Source: Rhodopirellula baltica
GTDB lineage: Bacteria > Planctomycetota > Planctomycetia > Pirellulales > Pirellulaceae
NCBI GenBank assembly: GCA_002901265.1
Contig: PPHI01000057.1
Span: forward strand, 248,001 to 312,000
DNA: 64,000 bases
Direction: 5' to 3'
Within the stretch, counting starts at the first letter, position 1. Every line of letters begins with the position of its first letter. The notes beneath the pieces are model-generated. The model was not told where the DNA came from. It ran no database searches and was given only the letters and a program-made list of their open reading frames with translations. Made by a program: the position numbers and the translations under genes. Below are positions 26,539 to 34,772 of this stretch, in pieces.

Positions 26539-27704
26539 AACTCGCCTTTGTCACTAGCCATCCGATTCAGTATCAAGTTCCGATCTTTCGGTTGTTGGCC
26601 AATCGTTCCGAGATTGACTTCACCGCGTTGTTCGCGATGGTGCCCGGTGCGAAGACACAGGGTGATGGTTTCGGTGTCGAGTTCCAGTGGGATGTTCCTC
26701 TACTGGATGGCTACCGTTTCGAAGTTCTCGACAATATTGCCAAGTCTCCGAGTGTGACGCGTTTCTCCGGTTGTGACACGCCTTTGGTCGGCGAGACGCT
26801 GCGGAAATTGAAAGCGGATGTCGTCGTGGTCAACGGCTGGGTTGTCAAAACGTGTCTTCAAACGTTGAAAAGCTGTCGGCAGATTGAGATTCCCTGCCTC
26901 GTCCGAGGAGAAGCCAACCGATTGCGTCCACGCCCATGGTGGAAACGTGCCTTGCAGCGTCAATTGGTACGCCGCTTCAACGGATTCTTACCAATCGGCG
27001 GTGAGAATCGACGGTTTTACAAAAGCTATGGGATCTCCGAAGAAGCAATGTTTGACGCCCGCTACTGCGTCGACAACGACCGCTTTGCGGCGAACGCCGC
27101 CTCAATACGCACCGAGCGTGAATCGTTGCGACAGCGATGGTCGATCCCTACCGAATCGACTTGCTTTCTGTACTGTGGAAAGTTCGAACAAAAGAAGCAT
27201 CCGATGGAGCTGCTTCACGCGTTTCGCCAAGCTGCATCGCGACAGACACCGAATGCTCCGATGCATCTGCTAATGGTTGGTGACGGCGAATTACGAAAGG
27301 ATTGCCAGCAGTATGCGCAGTCGCACCAGTTGCCAGTCAGTTTTACTGGTTTCCTGAACCAATCCGAAATCGTCGCATCGTATGTTGCAAGCGATTGTTT
27401 GGTGTTGCCATCCGATCACGGTGAAACTTGGGGATTGGTGGTCAACGAGGCGATGGCATGCGGATTGCCCGCGATCGTCAGTGATCAGGTCGGTTGCCAC
27501 AGCGACTTGATTCGACAAGGTGAAACCGGATTCGTATTTCCCTTTGCGGATTGGAACGCGCTGTCCGAATCATTTTGCCATGCCAGTTCGGCAAAGGTTG
27601 ATTTGGCACAATTGGGGCATCAGGCATTCCAACTGATCCAAGACTACTCGCCTCGTGCCGCGGCCGAAGGAATCGTTGACGCTGCCCGTTGGGCACGTCG
27701 ATAG
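26535..27704 (+). CDS. GT4 glycosyltransferase
   Basis: A 389-residue GT-B transferase. It begins MKLAFVTSHPIQYQVPIFRLLA, the N-terminal pattern of a GT4 subgroup acting on lipid-linked or stress-related glycans. It has CLVRGEANRLRPRPW near residue 120, FLYCGKFEQKKHPMELLHAF near residue 210, LMVGDGELRKDCQ, and LPSDHGETWGLVVNEAMACGLPAIVSD near 295 with the E-x7-E motif. ATG 26535 is preceded by GAAAG. It is followed almost directly by another GT4 gene. Confidence 0.88.
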   Translation: MKLAFVTSHPIQYQVPIFRLLANRSEIDFTALFAMVPGAKTQGDGFGVEFQWDVPLLDGYRFEVLDNIAKSPSVTRFSGCDTPLVGETLRKLKADVVVVNGWVVKTCLQTLKSCRQIEIPCLVRGEANRLRPRPWWKRALQRQLVRRFNGFLPIGGENRRFYKSYGISEEAMFDARYCVDNDRFAANAASIRTERESLRQRWSIPTESTCFLYCGKFEQKKHPMELLHAFRQAASRQTPNAPMHLLMVGDGELRKDCQQYAQSHQLPVSFTGFLNQSEIVASYVASDCLVLPSDHGETWGLVVNEAMACGLPAIVSDQVGCHSDLIRQGETGFVFPFADWNALSESFCHASSAKVDLAQLGHQAFQLIQDYSPRAAAEGIVDAARWARR

Positions 27705-27716
27705 GTGACCACACAG

Positions 27717-28865
27717 ATGCGCGTCTGTTTGGTTGATACCGCTCTGCCAGATTCTGTTGGCAGCATGCGACACTATGCGGACATGGTCGAACGAGCATTG
27801 CTCGAGCGCGAAGACATCGTCGTCTCGCGAGTTTGTGTAGCAGATGATGTTTCGCAGATCCCGCCGATCCTTCGTACGGCAAAACATCATTCACAGACGG
27901 TCCGACATGCCAAACGTTTGTCGCGGGAGTGCGATGCTGATTTGGTGCATATCCTTGACGGTAGCCACGGCTATCTCGCCAAACACTTTGCCAAGCAAGC
28001 GGTCGTGGTTACCGTGCACGACATGATTCCGCTGCTTCAATCAAAGAAGCATTTCGCTGTGCCGCGTCCGAACATGATTTCTCGGTTGATCGTCCGACAA
28101 GCCGCAACTGGGCTGTCCCACGCCGACCACTTAATCTTCTGTAGCGAATCAACTCGCAGCGATTTCCATCAGCACGTTGGAAAATCAAAGGCTTCTGATT
28201 CGGTTGTTTACCCGCCGCTCGAATCCTGCGGGCGGAGGATTAAAAACCGCGATCACGCCGAACAAAGAATCTGCCCAGCCGAAACGCCCTTCATCTTTCA
28301 CATCGGAAACAACGGTTTCTATAAAAACCGCGTCGGTGTGCTACGGGTGTTCGCGATGCTTTCCGACAGGTTCCCACACAAGTTACTAATGGCAGGACCG
28401 GAACCAACCGCAGAGTTGGTTTTATTGGCAAAGCAGTTGGGAATCGATAAACAGGTTCAATTCGTCATCAATCCGACAAACGAAGAAGTCTTTGCCTATT
28501 ACTCTCACGCAGCAGCATTCATTTTCCCGAGCATTTACGAAGGATTCGGTTGGCCGCCCATCGAAGCGATGGCATGCGGTTGTCCGGTGATCTGCAGTGA
28601 CGGCGGATCATTGGCCGAGGTCGTTGGGGATGCGGCATACGTCGTCCCGCCAAAAGAGGAACACTTAATGGCGGACGCGTTGGCTACGATTCTTTCCGAC
28701 GATTTAAAGAGACAGGAATTCATCGACAGGGGGTATCGTCGCGCCGCGGAGTTCACATTGGAACGCTTCGCGGACCAATTGGATAATGCTTACATGGAGG
28801 CGAGTCGAAATCGAAATGGCATAGCCTGGCGGCGTGCCAGTATTGCGGGCAACAGTTCACCATGA
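27717..28865 (+). CDS. GT4 glycosyltransferase
   Basis: A 382-residue GT-B transferase. VHILDGSHGYLAKHF and VVTVHDMIPLLQSKKHF lie in the acceptor domain, and FCSESTRSDFHQHVG near residue 140 is the switch to the donor domain. FIFHIGNNGFYKNRVGVLRVF near residue 195 and FPSIYEGFGWPPIEAMACGCPVICSD near residue 270 form the donor site with E-x7-E; this layout is mannosyltransferase-like. ATG 27717 has AGGTGA 8 bases upstream; GTG 27705 in the same frame is a possible alternative adding four residues. The stop overlaps the ATG of the second polymerase-type gene. Confidence 0.88.
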   Translation: MRVCLVDTALPDSVGSMRHYADMVERALLEREDIVVSRVCVADDVSQIPPILRTAKHHSQTVRHAKRLSRECDADLVHILDGSHGYLAKHFAKQAVVVTVHDMIPLLQSKKHFAVPRPNMISRLIVRQAATGLSHADHLIFCSESTRSDFHQHVGKSKASDSVVYPPLESCGRRIKNRDHAEQRICPAETPFIFHIGNNGFYKNRVGVLRVFAMLSDRFPHKLLMAGPEPTAELVLLAKQLGIDKQVQFVINPTNEEVFAYYSHAAAFIFPSIYEGFGWPPIEAMACGCPVICSDGGSLAEVVGDAAYVVPPKEEHLMADALATILSDDLKRQEFIDRGYRRAAEFTLERFADQLDNAYMEASRNRNGIAWRRASIAGNSSP

Positions 28866-30289
28866 TCACGATTGCATACCTTGGATGCTTGGGCATTGCA
28901 TGTTTGGTTGCTCTCACCGATTGGCGCAAAGCGATCTATTGGGCGATCGCTCTGGATTTTTTGCGTGATCCGGTCCGCAAGATGACGCCGGACGAACCCG
29001 TTCTCATCACAGTCAGTGTACTCGGGTTATGGGCGGTGATCACATTGGCTGCATGGTCTCGTTCAAGGCGTCAAATCGAACAAGCCTTAAAAGAACATGC
29101 CAAGATTCTCTATGCGTTTCGGCTATTGATTATCGCAATCATCCCTGGCTGCGTTTTATCGCTCGTGTTGTACCAGGGCGGCTACAAAATGGTGGCCTTG
29201 GGAACGGTGTCGTACCTGGCTCCATTTGCCGGAATCGTTCTCGGATACCTGATCTCGCTACGGCCTAAAGAGCTAGGGCGAATCTTTCAGTTCTATTGTC
29301 TTGTCAATGGGATCGCATTGATCAGCGTGGTCGCAGAATACTGTGCGACCGACTGGCCGGGTCTTGGCGGGATGCGAGGGATGAACTGGATCCGGTACAG
29401 CGGCGGCGAGATAGTGCAACTGATCGCCGGTTGGTATCGCAGCCCGGACATCATGGGTCTGCACGCAGCTCAAGTCGTGATGTTCTCTCTGACGCTTGCC
29501 CTTCAACAACCGAAGCGTCAATCGCCATTTTGGCTGCTACTCTCGGGCTTTGGCTGCCTCTGCCTGTTGCTGTCGGGGCGTCGCAAGATGCTGGGGATGC
29601 CGCTGGTGTTTGTCGCAACATTGGGCCTACTTTGTTACGGACGAAAAATTTTGCGATTCCAGCGCGTGATCATGCCAGTAGTGATGGCCAGCCTTTTGCT
29701 TGGCGGGATCTTTATGGTCGCGACCGAAAAATACGTGAGCACCGAATACACGAATTTCGCCGGCACGATGTTTACACAAGGTGCCGAACGGTACCAAGAA
29801 TTGGTGGGCGGTTCGGTCCACCATACGATTTCGCAATCCGGCGTTGTCGGATCCGGGATCGGCACTGCGACTCAAGGTGCGTATCACTTGATTGACCAGA
29901 AAGGGCTGCGTAGCTGGCAGGAAGACGGCGTCAGCCGAGTCTTCCGAGAGCTTGGAATCTTCGGCGTGATCTTTATCTTTCTGGCCGGTGTTAGCTTGAT
30001 CCGCGGAATGGGCGGTGCAATTGCCGTCGTCCCACGAACATGGCACGGGGCGGTGACCCAGCTTGCCATGATTGCAATCGTTGTCGCCAACTTGGCGTCG
30101 TTTACCGTGTCGCACCAGCAATATAGCGGTGACCCTTCGTCGGGGCTTTTGGTTCTGATTTTGTTGGGTATGACGCTCGGTGTCGCATCCTTGGCACGAG
30201 TCAACTTTGGGACACAGCGACGAAGCTTCTCAACCGAGTTGCACCCCGAACGCGACTACACGATGCCTTGGGGAGCGATGCCAACTTGA
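28862..30289 (+). CDS. O-antigen ligase/polymerase-type polytopic membrane protein
   Basis: A 475-residue protein with about eleven hydrophobic segments. LSGRRKMLGMPLVFVATLGLL near residue 240 corresponds to the SrG/GRR block before a TM helix in the Wzy/WaaL family. The large loop contains GSGIGTATQGAYHL near 335, then WQEDGVSRVFRELGIFGVIF near 355, the G.G...h..........E.G pattern of PF04932. It is probably the repeat-unit polymerase, or a ligase. With the protein at 2635-4935 this makes two such membrane proteins in one cluster that also has an ABC exporter. ATG 28862 overlaps the preceding stop; its own stop overlaps a TTG (TTGA). Confidence 0.8.
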   Translation: MITIAYLGCLGIACLVALTDWRKAIYWAIALDFLRDPVRKMTPDEPVLITVSVLGLWAVITLAAWSRSRRQIEQALKEHAKILYAFRLLIIAIIPGCVLSLVLYQGGYKMVALGTVSYLAPFAGIVLGYLISLRPKELGRIFQFYCLVNGIALISVVAEYCATDWPGLGGMRGMNWIRYSGGEIVQLIAGWYRSPDIMGLHAAQVVMFSLTLALQQPKRQSPFWLLLSGFGCLCLLLSGRRKMLGMPLVFVATLGLLCYGRKILRFQRVIMPVVMASLLLGGIFMVATEKYVSTEYTNFAGTMFTQGAERYQELVGGSVHHTISQSGVVGSGIGTATQGAYHLIDQKGLRSWQEDGVSRVFRELGIFGVIFIFLAGVSLIRGMGGAIAVVPRTWHGAVTQLAMIAIVVANLASFTVSHQQYSGDPSSGLLVLILLGMTLGVASLARVNFGTQRRSFSTELHPERDYTMPWGAMPT

Positions 30290-30894
30290 CCGAGTGCGGT
30301 GACCGAAAATCGACGGCATGCGACGGGATCGCTGATAATCGCCGGTCTCGCAAGTGGACTCGATTGGAACTGCTGGGGCGGATGCTCTGGGCGTTGGCCG
30401 GACCACTGTTCCGCTATTCACCACGTCCCTGCTGGGGGTGGAGACGCTTTCTGCTGCGGCGATTTGGTGCCCAGATTGGACACGAAGCTCGTATCGATCC
30501 ATCGGCGAGAATCTTTATTCCGTGGAATCTCGCGATTGGTGATTGGTCGTCGCTCGGCTTCGACTGTTTGATTTATAACCTGGGGCCGATGACGATCGGC
30601 GATCGGGTGACAGTCTCGCAGCGTTCGCATTTATGTGGCGGAACGCACGACTATTCCGATGGGGCGCTACCGCTGATTAAATCGCCCATCACGGTTCAAG
30701 ACGACGCCTGGGTTTGTGCCGACTCGTTCATTGGCCCAGGGGTTACCATCGCAACGGGTTGCATCGTTGCGGCAAGGGCGGTAGTGATTCGATCAACCGA
30801 TGCATGGTCGATCGTTGGTGGACATCCCGCCAAGAAGATTAAACCGCGTGAACCCTTGGTTCGTCCACCGCTTGGTTCGTTGGCGGATTTGTAG
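30286..30894 (+). CDS. Hexapeptide-repeat acetyltransferase, WcaF-like
   Basis: A 202-residue left-handed beta-helix acetyltransferase of the colanic-acid WcaF type. GAQIGHEARIDPSARIFIPWNLAIGDWSS in outline near residue 65 is the WcaF hallmark of a beta-helix beginning with the PWNL segment. GDRVTVSQRSHLCGGTHDYSD near 105 carries the catalytic histidine, and VCADSFIGPGVTIATGCIV and SIVGGHPAKKIKPRE complete the domain. It probably acetylates a sugar of the glycan. The start TTG 30286 overlaps the preceding TGA (TTGA), matching the cluster's coupling style; TTG 30268 is an alternative. The last 56 bases overlap the convergent gene. Confidence 0.85.
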   Translation: MTECGDRKSTACDGIADNRRSRKWTRLELLGRMLWALAGPLFRYSPRPCWGWRRFLLRRFGAQIGHEARIDPSARIFIPWNLAIGDWSSLGFDCLIYNLGPMTIGDRVTVSQRSHLCGGTHDYSDGALPLIKSPITVQDDAWVCADSFIGPGVTIATGCIVAARAVVIRSTDAWSIVGGHPAKKIKPREPLVRPPLGSLADL

Positions 30895-31765
30895 GAAGCA
30901 GTGCTTTGTGTCGATCGACACAGCTTTCGGCGAGCATTGATTGTGCCAGCTCCCACTTTTTTGTCACGATCATCTGTTCATAGCAGGCCATCATGCGGCA
31001 AAACTGCAGCCCTGCTGCGCCGTCGAGAAAGCCCCGCTTGAAGAGATACTGGTAGCAGAATCGAAACGCCGCGCGACAAGGCAAACGTCGCGAAAAGGCA
31101 CGTAGTGCAGCCCGACGCTGGCTCGGGTCACGAGCTACCAGTGCTCTAAAATCTAGGTTTGCCGCTTCTTGGCACTCTTGCCAGGCCTCTCGCTGTGCGT
31201 AGCGAATGTGCCGGTCCCACCAATGTTGGATCCCGCGGCTGAACGGCTGGTGGACAAACGGCTCGACAATCGTTTGGACTCTACCGTCAACCGAAGGTAC
31301 AGGGACTTCACCGTGTCCGGAATCTTCGAATCTTGCGCGTCCGTTTCGGACGAGTCGCATGATCCAAACAGGATACCCATCGCTGTAGCGCAGCCAACGG
31401 CCGGACAACATCGTCTTGCGGCACATTTTGAATGCGGCCGTGTCGTCGTTCACGCTATTGAGAGCGTTCTCGATCGCTTCGGTGAAAGCGGGCGTGCACG
31501 CCTCGTCAGCATCCAACATCAGCACCCATTCATTGCGCAAACGCGCGTGCTTCAATGCCCAATTGCGCTGACCGGCGAAGGTGTCGAATCGATGGGTGAT
31601 GACACGTGCGCCCGCTCTCTCTGCAATTGAAGGCGTATGGTCGCTGGAATAATCATCGACCACCACCACTTCGTCCGCCCAACTTAGCGAATCGAGACAA
31701 CTCTGAATGATATGGGCCTCGTCTTTGGCAATGACAACCACGGAGACGGAGGTGAGGTGGGACAT
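30839..31765 (-). CDS. GT2 glycosyltransferase, WaaE/KdtX-like
   Basis: A 308-residue GT-A transferase. SVVVIAKDEAHIIQSCLDSLSWADEVVVVDDYSSD in outline, then RFDTFAGQRNWAL near residue 60 and EWVLMLDADEACTPAF with the DxD site near residue 85. This order is that of the WaaE/KdtX group, which adds a sugar to lipopolysaccharide inner core. The C-terminal third is helical and carries Cys/Arg-rich segments. It is the only gene facing the glycan cluster, and its 3' end overlaps the WcaF-like gene by 56 bases. ATG 31763-31765 on the minus strand is preceded by GAGGTG-like purines. Confidence 0.85.
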   Translation of the reverse strand: MSHLTSVSVVVIAKDEAHIIQSCLDSLSWADEVVVVDDYSSDHTPSIAERAGARVITHRFDTFAGQRNWALKHARLRNEWVLMLDADEACTPAFTEAIENALNSVNDDTAAFKMCRKTMLSGRWLRYSDGYPVWIMRLVRNGRARFEDSGHGEVPVPSVDGRVQTIVEPFVHQPFSRGIQHWWDRHIRYAQREAWQECQEAANLDFRALVARDPSQRRAALRAFSRRLPCRAAFRFCYQYLFKRGFLDGAAGLQFCRMMACYEQMIVTKKWELAQSMLAESCVDRHKALLPTNPPTNQAVDEPRVHAV

Positions 31766-32051
31766 GGCTGATCACAAAGTCTGAACCGATTGATCGATTG
31801 TCGCGGCAACAGTTCTATTTCAGTCGCCACACGGAGTACGTCATCGATCGACGAGCACTTCGGTCCGAAATTCCTTGTATACCGATTGGCAACGATGTCG
31901 GTTCACCCTCGAACAGAACCCATGCGATTGACCTATCTGGCAACCGACCCGTCGCTTGTTGTCTGGGTATGATGGTGTCGAACGTGGCACCAGTCCACTC
32001 ACGTTCTTGGCTTCGATCAACACCTCGTTATCTTGAGCGGCATTACCACCT

Positions 32052-32795
32052 ATGCCTTCCGACGAACGGTTTTGCGTCCTTCGCGAATTCGGTGATCAAT
32101 GGTCGGCCGTCAGCGTACAAAGTCTGCTTGCCGGTGCAGAAATCCGTTCGCACCTCACCGGCACTGATCCCGGTACTGCCCTTAGCATGGGAGGCGCGCC
32201 GACCGACAGTCTTGTGCGAATTCAAGTCGCCGCAAAAGACTTCGATCGAGCCGACGAACTGCTCCGTCAACATGAGCAGGAACTGCTCGCAAAGGAACCT
32301 TGGCTATGTGCACGCTGTGACGAGCCCAATGAAGCAACTTTCGAATACTGCTGGAATTGCCAAGCGTCACGCTCCGATATCCCTGTCCCCAAAAGTAGTA
32401 GCAGCGTTTCTTCAGCATTCGCCTCCGCCAAGGTGCCCAACGAACCCTACTCGATCCCACTGACGAATCACAGTCGCAAGCGGCTTTCGTTAAATCCTTA
32501 TGAAGCGGCTGAAGTTGTCGAGTCAATTCCCAACCGCGACTTTACAATCGACCACGAAGCCACAACCGAAGCTTACGAGGCCGCATTGCGTCGTGCACTT
32601 TTGGCATCCATTTGTACGATCGTATTGCTGACACCGATTAGCTGCTTGCTTCCGTTGTACCTACTCGCCAATTTGCCGCCGTGTCCGAACGGTGTTCCAA
32701 GGCGAAAACTCAAACTTGCGTTTATCTGGTTCAGCACCTTGCTAGGGTTCTTGTCGGGGAGCTTTGTCAGTATTTGGATGCTGGGAGCGTTGTGA
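32052..32795 (+). CDS. DUF2007-like protein with zinc ribbon and two TM segments
   Basis: A 247-residue protein of unknown function. Residues 1-80 (CVLREFGDQWSAVSVQSLLAG ending ADELLRQHEQELL) resemble the DUF2007 putative signal-transducing fold (PF09413). Residues 85-105 have CARCDEPNEATFEYCWNC, a C-x2-C-x10-C-x2-C zinc ribbon of RanBP2 type. A Ser-rich linker follows, and two hydrophobic stretches near 180-200 and 220-245 close the protein. The layout suggests a membrane-anchored cytoplasmic sensor or adaptor. ATG 32052 is used. It is not part of the glycan operon: it is transcribed divergently from the WaaE-like gene, with a 286-base gap in which I see no clear element. Confidence 0.75.
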   Translation: MPSDERFCVLREFGDQWSAVSVQSLLAGAEIRSHLTGTDPGTALSMGGAPTDSLVRIQVAAKDFDRADELLRQHEQELLAKEPWLCARCDEPNEATFEYCWNCQASRSDIPVPKSSSSVSSAFASAKVPNEPYSIPLTNHSRKRLSLNPYEAAEVVESIPNRDFTIDHEATTEAYEAALRRALLASICTIVLLTPISCLLPLYLLANLPPCPNGVPRRKLKLAFIWFSTLLGFLSGSFVSIWMLGAL

Positions 32796-32823
32796 CCGTG
32801 GATACCGATCGAGTTTGACCGGA

Positions 32824-32829
32824 TATAAT
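32824..32829 (+). promoter_or_regulatory. Perfect -10 hexamer TATAAT before the secreted EEP-fold gene
   Basis: TATAAT lies 50 bases upstream of ATG 32879. The matching -35 position (17-base spacer) holds GATACC, a weak hexamer. The location supports transcription starting near 32836 and argues against a longer protein starting at ATG 32828. Confidence 0.4.
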
Positions 32830-32878
32830 GCCACAGATGGATTCCCGCCTCTCCCCACACCAATCCTCCCCAATACCG

Positions 32879-33730
32879 ATGAAAACCACAGCCACTCTGA
32901 TCGCCTTGTTTTGCATGGCGCTGTCAATGTCTACCGCACATGCCGAGAACACGTTGCGGGTGATGAGTTTCAACCTTCGCTATGGCAAAGCAAACGACGG
33001 AGAAAATCATTGGGACAAACGCAAGCCGTTTGTCGCGACAGTGATCAACGACTTCTCGCCGGACCTGATGGGTACACAAGAGACGCTCGACTTCCAAAAA
33101 GACTTTGTACTCGAACAAACCTCAGGCTATCAGTATTTCGGTCGGTCTCGGATGAACACGCCCAACGAACACTGCGGGATTTTTTATAAGTCCGACCGCT
33201 TCGTGCAATTGGCAGGCGGGCATTTTTGGTTGAGCGAATCACCCGAAGTCCCTGAATCAAAAAGTTGGGATTCGTCGCTTCCACGTATGGCAACTTGGGT
33301 GCTACTCCAAGACAAACAGGGATCGGATCGACCAATCCTGTTTGTGAACACGCACTTTGACCATCGTGGCAAACAAGCTCGCTTGGAATCCGGCCGATTG
33401 CTGTCCGAACGGATTGGACGATTGGCAAAAACCGCAAACGATCCGTTGATCATCGTCACTGGCGATTTCAATTGCGATGCAGGTAGCGAGCCATACCAAG
33501 CACTCGTCGATAATGAATCGCTGAAAGATACCTACCGCGAAGTCCACGTTACCGAGCGCAGCGACGAAGGCACCTTCAACTCTTGGGTCGGAAAATCAGA
33601 AGGTGCACGGATTGATTGGATTGCGGTCTCGAAAGATGCCACCGTGAAAGACGCCGAAGTTGTGCGGACATCCTTTGACGGTCACTTTCCATCGGATCAC
33701 TATCCGATCACCGCCACGATCGCACAGTAA
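32879..33730 (+). CDS. Secreted endonuclease/exonuclease/phosphatase-fold protein
   Basis: A 283-residue protein with a signal peptide (MKTTATLIALFCMALSMS, cleaved after AHA). A full EEP domain (PF03372) follows: RVMSFNLRYG with the first Asn, DLMGTQETL with the metal-binding Glu, FVNTHFDHRGKQAR with the catalytic His, VTGDFNCDAG with the Asp/Asn pair, RIDWIAVS, and FPSDHYPITATI with the terminal Asp-His. All catalytic residues are there, so it should be an active phosphodiesterase acting outside the cytoplasm on a nucleic acid, phospholipid or sugar phosphate. ATG 32879 starts the signal peptide; an in-frame ATG at 32828 would overlap the -10 hexamer. Confidence 0.88.
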   Translation: MKTTATLIALFCMALSMSTAHAENTLRVMSFNLRYGKANDGENHWDKRKPFVATVINDFSPDLMGTQETLDFQKDFVLEQTSGYQYFGRSRMNTPNEHCGIFYKSDRFVQLAGGHFWLSESPEVPESKSWDSSLPRMATWVLLQDKQGSDRPILFVNTHFDHRGKQARLESGRLLSERIGRLAKTANDPLIIVTGDFNCDAGSEPYQALVDNESLKDTYREVHVTERSDEGTFNSWVGKSEGARIDWIAVSKDATVKDAEVVRTSFDGHFPSDHYPITATIAQ

Positions 33731-33747
33731 CGCATTGTACAGGCAGA

Positions 33748-33773
33748 TGACGGACGCGTGACCACGTCCGTCA
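33748..33773. terminator. Hairpin between convergent genes
   Basis: TGACGGACG (33748-33756) and CGTCCGTCA (33765-33773) form a perfect 9-bp stem with an 8-base loop. It fills the 49-base gap between two converging genes, so it probably ends transcription from both sides. There is no long T-run, so intrinsic termination is not certain. Confidence 0.5.
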
Positions 33774-33779
33774 AATTGG

Positions 33780-34673
33780 TTATCGGTATTGCTGCGAAGC
33801 GACAACGAACTCGTATTGGTCGCTGCTCGTTTGGCATTGGAATACGGTTTTCTGGATGCTCTGCGGAAACGACTTCAGATTCGTTTCGCAATGCTCGCGT
33901 TCGAGATCAGCAAGCAAGACTTCGAGTTCTGGCGGGACAAATCGAACAACGTGGCGTCCCTCAGTTGAGATTTCTGCTTTGGCGAGAAGCTGGCGATCAA
34001 AACCAGAAAAGATCGTTTGCTTGGCCCAAGAAAAGTAAAGCCGTTTCTCGGTTTTGGGCTGAGCGTTGACGGTGCGTTTTGGCTGCTTGGACAGCGAAGA
34101 AGCTGATTCGATGTGGTTTTGACCACCGCCGAACACTCCTAGTTCGATTCCGAAATAGTCCAATTGGGCCGCGTAATCATCTTTGTCCTGACTTTCAAAT
34201 CGCAGCTCCCACCGCTGCCATCTAGGCACAATGTCATCGTCACCTTCGCCGGGCCCGATACCCCGCAATGTGCTTCCGTCCTTTCCATCGGGGCGACCGC
34301 GTTTCGATAAGTTTTGCCCCATCGCCTGCGACTTTGGCAATTCCGCAGCGATACTGGACACCAACACCAGTGCCTCGGTGAAACTTGGATCCTGTAGGTC
34401 GCTAACTTCCGTCTCGGACGGCAATTCGAAGCCTTGATCGACTCCTAGTGCCGCGTGACTTGTTTCCATCCGTTCTATTTGGCTGACGGCGTGAATTCGC
34501 TGACCTTCACGGGAACACAACCAAAGGACGAACAGTGTCATCACGCCAATCGCTAGTAAGAGCAACCAAGTGGTCAGCCAAGATGAAATCGAATCGAATC
34601 TGCTGACCCGCATCGTCGATGGAGCGGATAGATTCGGATCGGCTTTCGAGCTAAACGGGACTGCACACACCAT
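33780..34673 (-). CDS. Single-pass membrane protein of unknown function
   Basis: A 297-residue protein I do not recognise. A short cytoplasmic N-terminus leads to one TM helix at about residues 33-53 (TTWLLLLAIGVMTLFVLWL). Most of the protein would then be periplasmic or paryphoplasmic. The middle is polar with a GIGPGEGDDD acidic turn; the region RWQRWELRFESQDKDDYAAQ and the later LYFSWAKQ and RHVVRFVPPELEVLLADLE segments look like a folded alpha/beta domain. ATG at 34673 minus is used. It lies 99 bases downstream of the isochorismatase-family gene on the same strand, so it may be the last gene of that operon or separate. Confidence 0.7.
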   Translation of the reverse strand: MVCAVPFSSKADPNLSAPSTMRVSRFDSISSWLTTWLLLLAIGVMTLFVLWLCSREGQRIHAVSQIERMETSHAALGVDQGFELPSETEVSDLQDPSFTEALVLVSSIAAELPKSQAMGQNLSKRGRPDGKDGSTLRGIGPGEGDDDIVPRWQRWELRFESQDKDDYAAQLDYFGIELGVFGGGQNHIESASSLSKQPKRTVNAQPKTEKRLYFSWAKQTIFSGFDRQLLAKAEISTEGRHVVRFVPPELEVLLADLEREHCETNLKSFPQSIQKTVFQCQTSSDQYEFVVASQQYR

Positions 34674-34772
34674 CTCACCTCGGTGATCATGTTGTCGATG
34701 TTTCCATCAACGAGGGCGATTACTCTGGTAGTTGGCGAACATGTAATCCAGACCGCATCTCTCAGATGTGAA

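Noticed and set aside
31798-32463. A 221-codon frame overlapping the DUF2007-like gene
   Set aside because: Its second half is an out-of-frame shadow of 32052-32795. The product is rich in Ser, Pro and Cys without any domain pattern.
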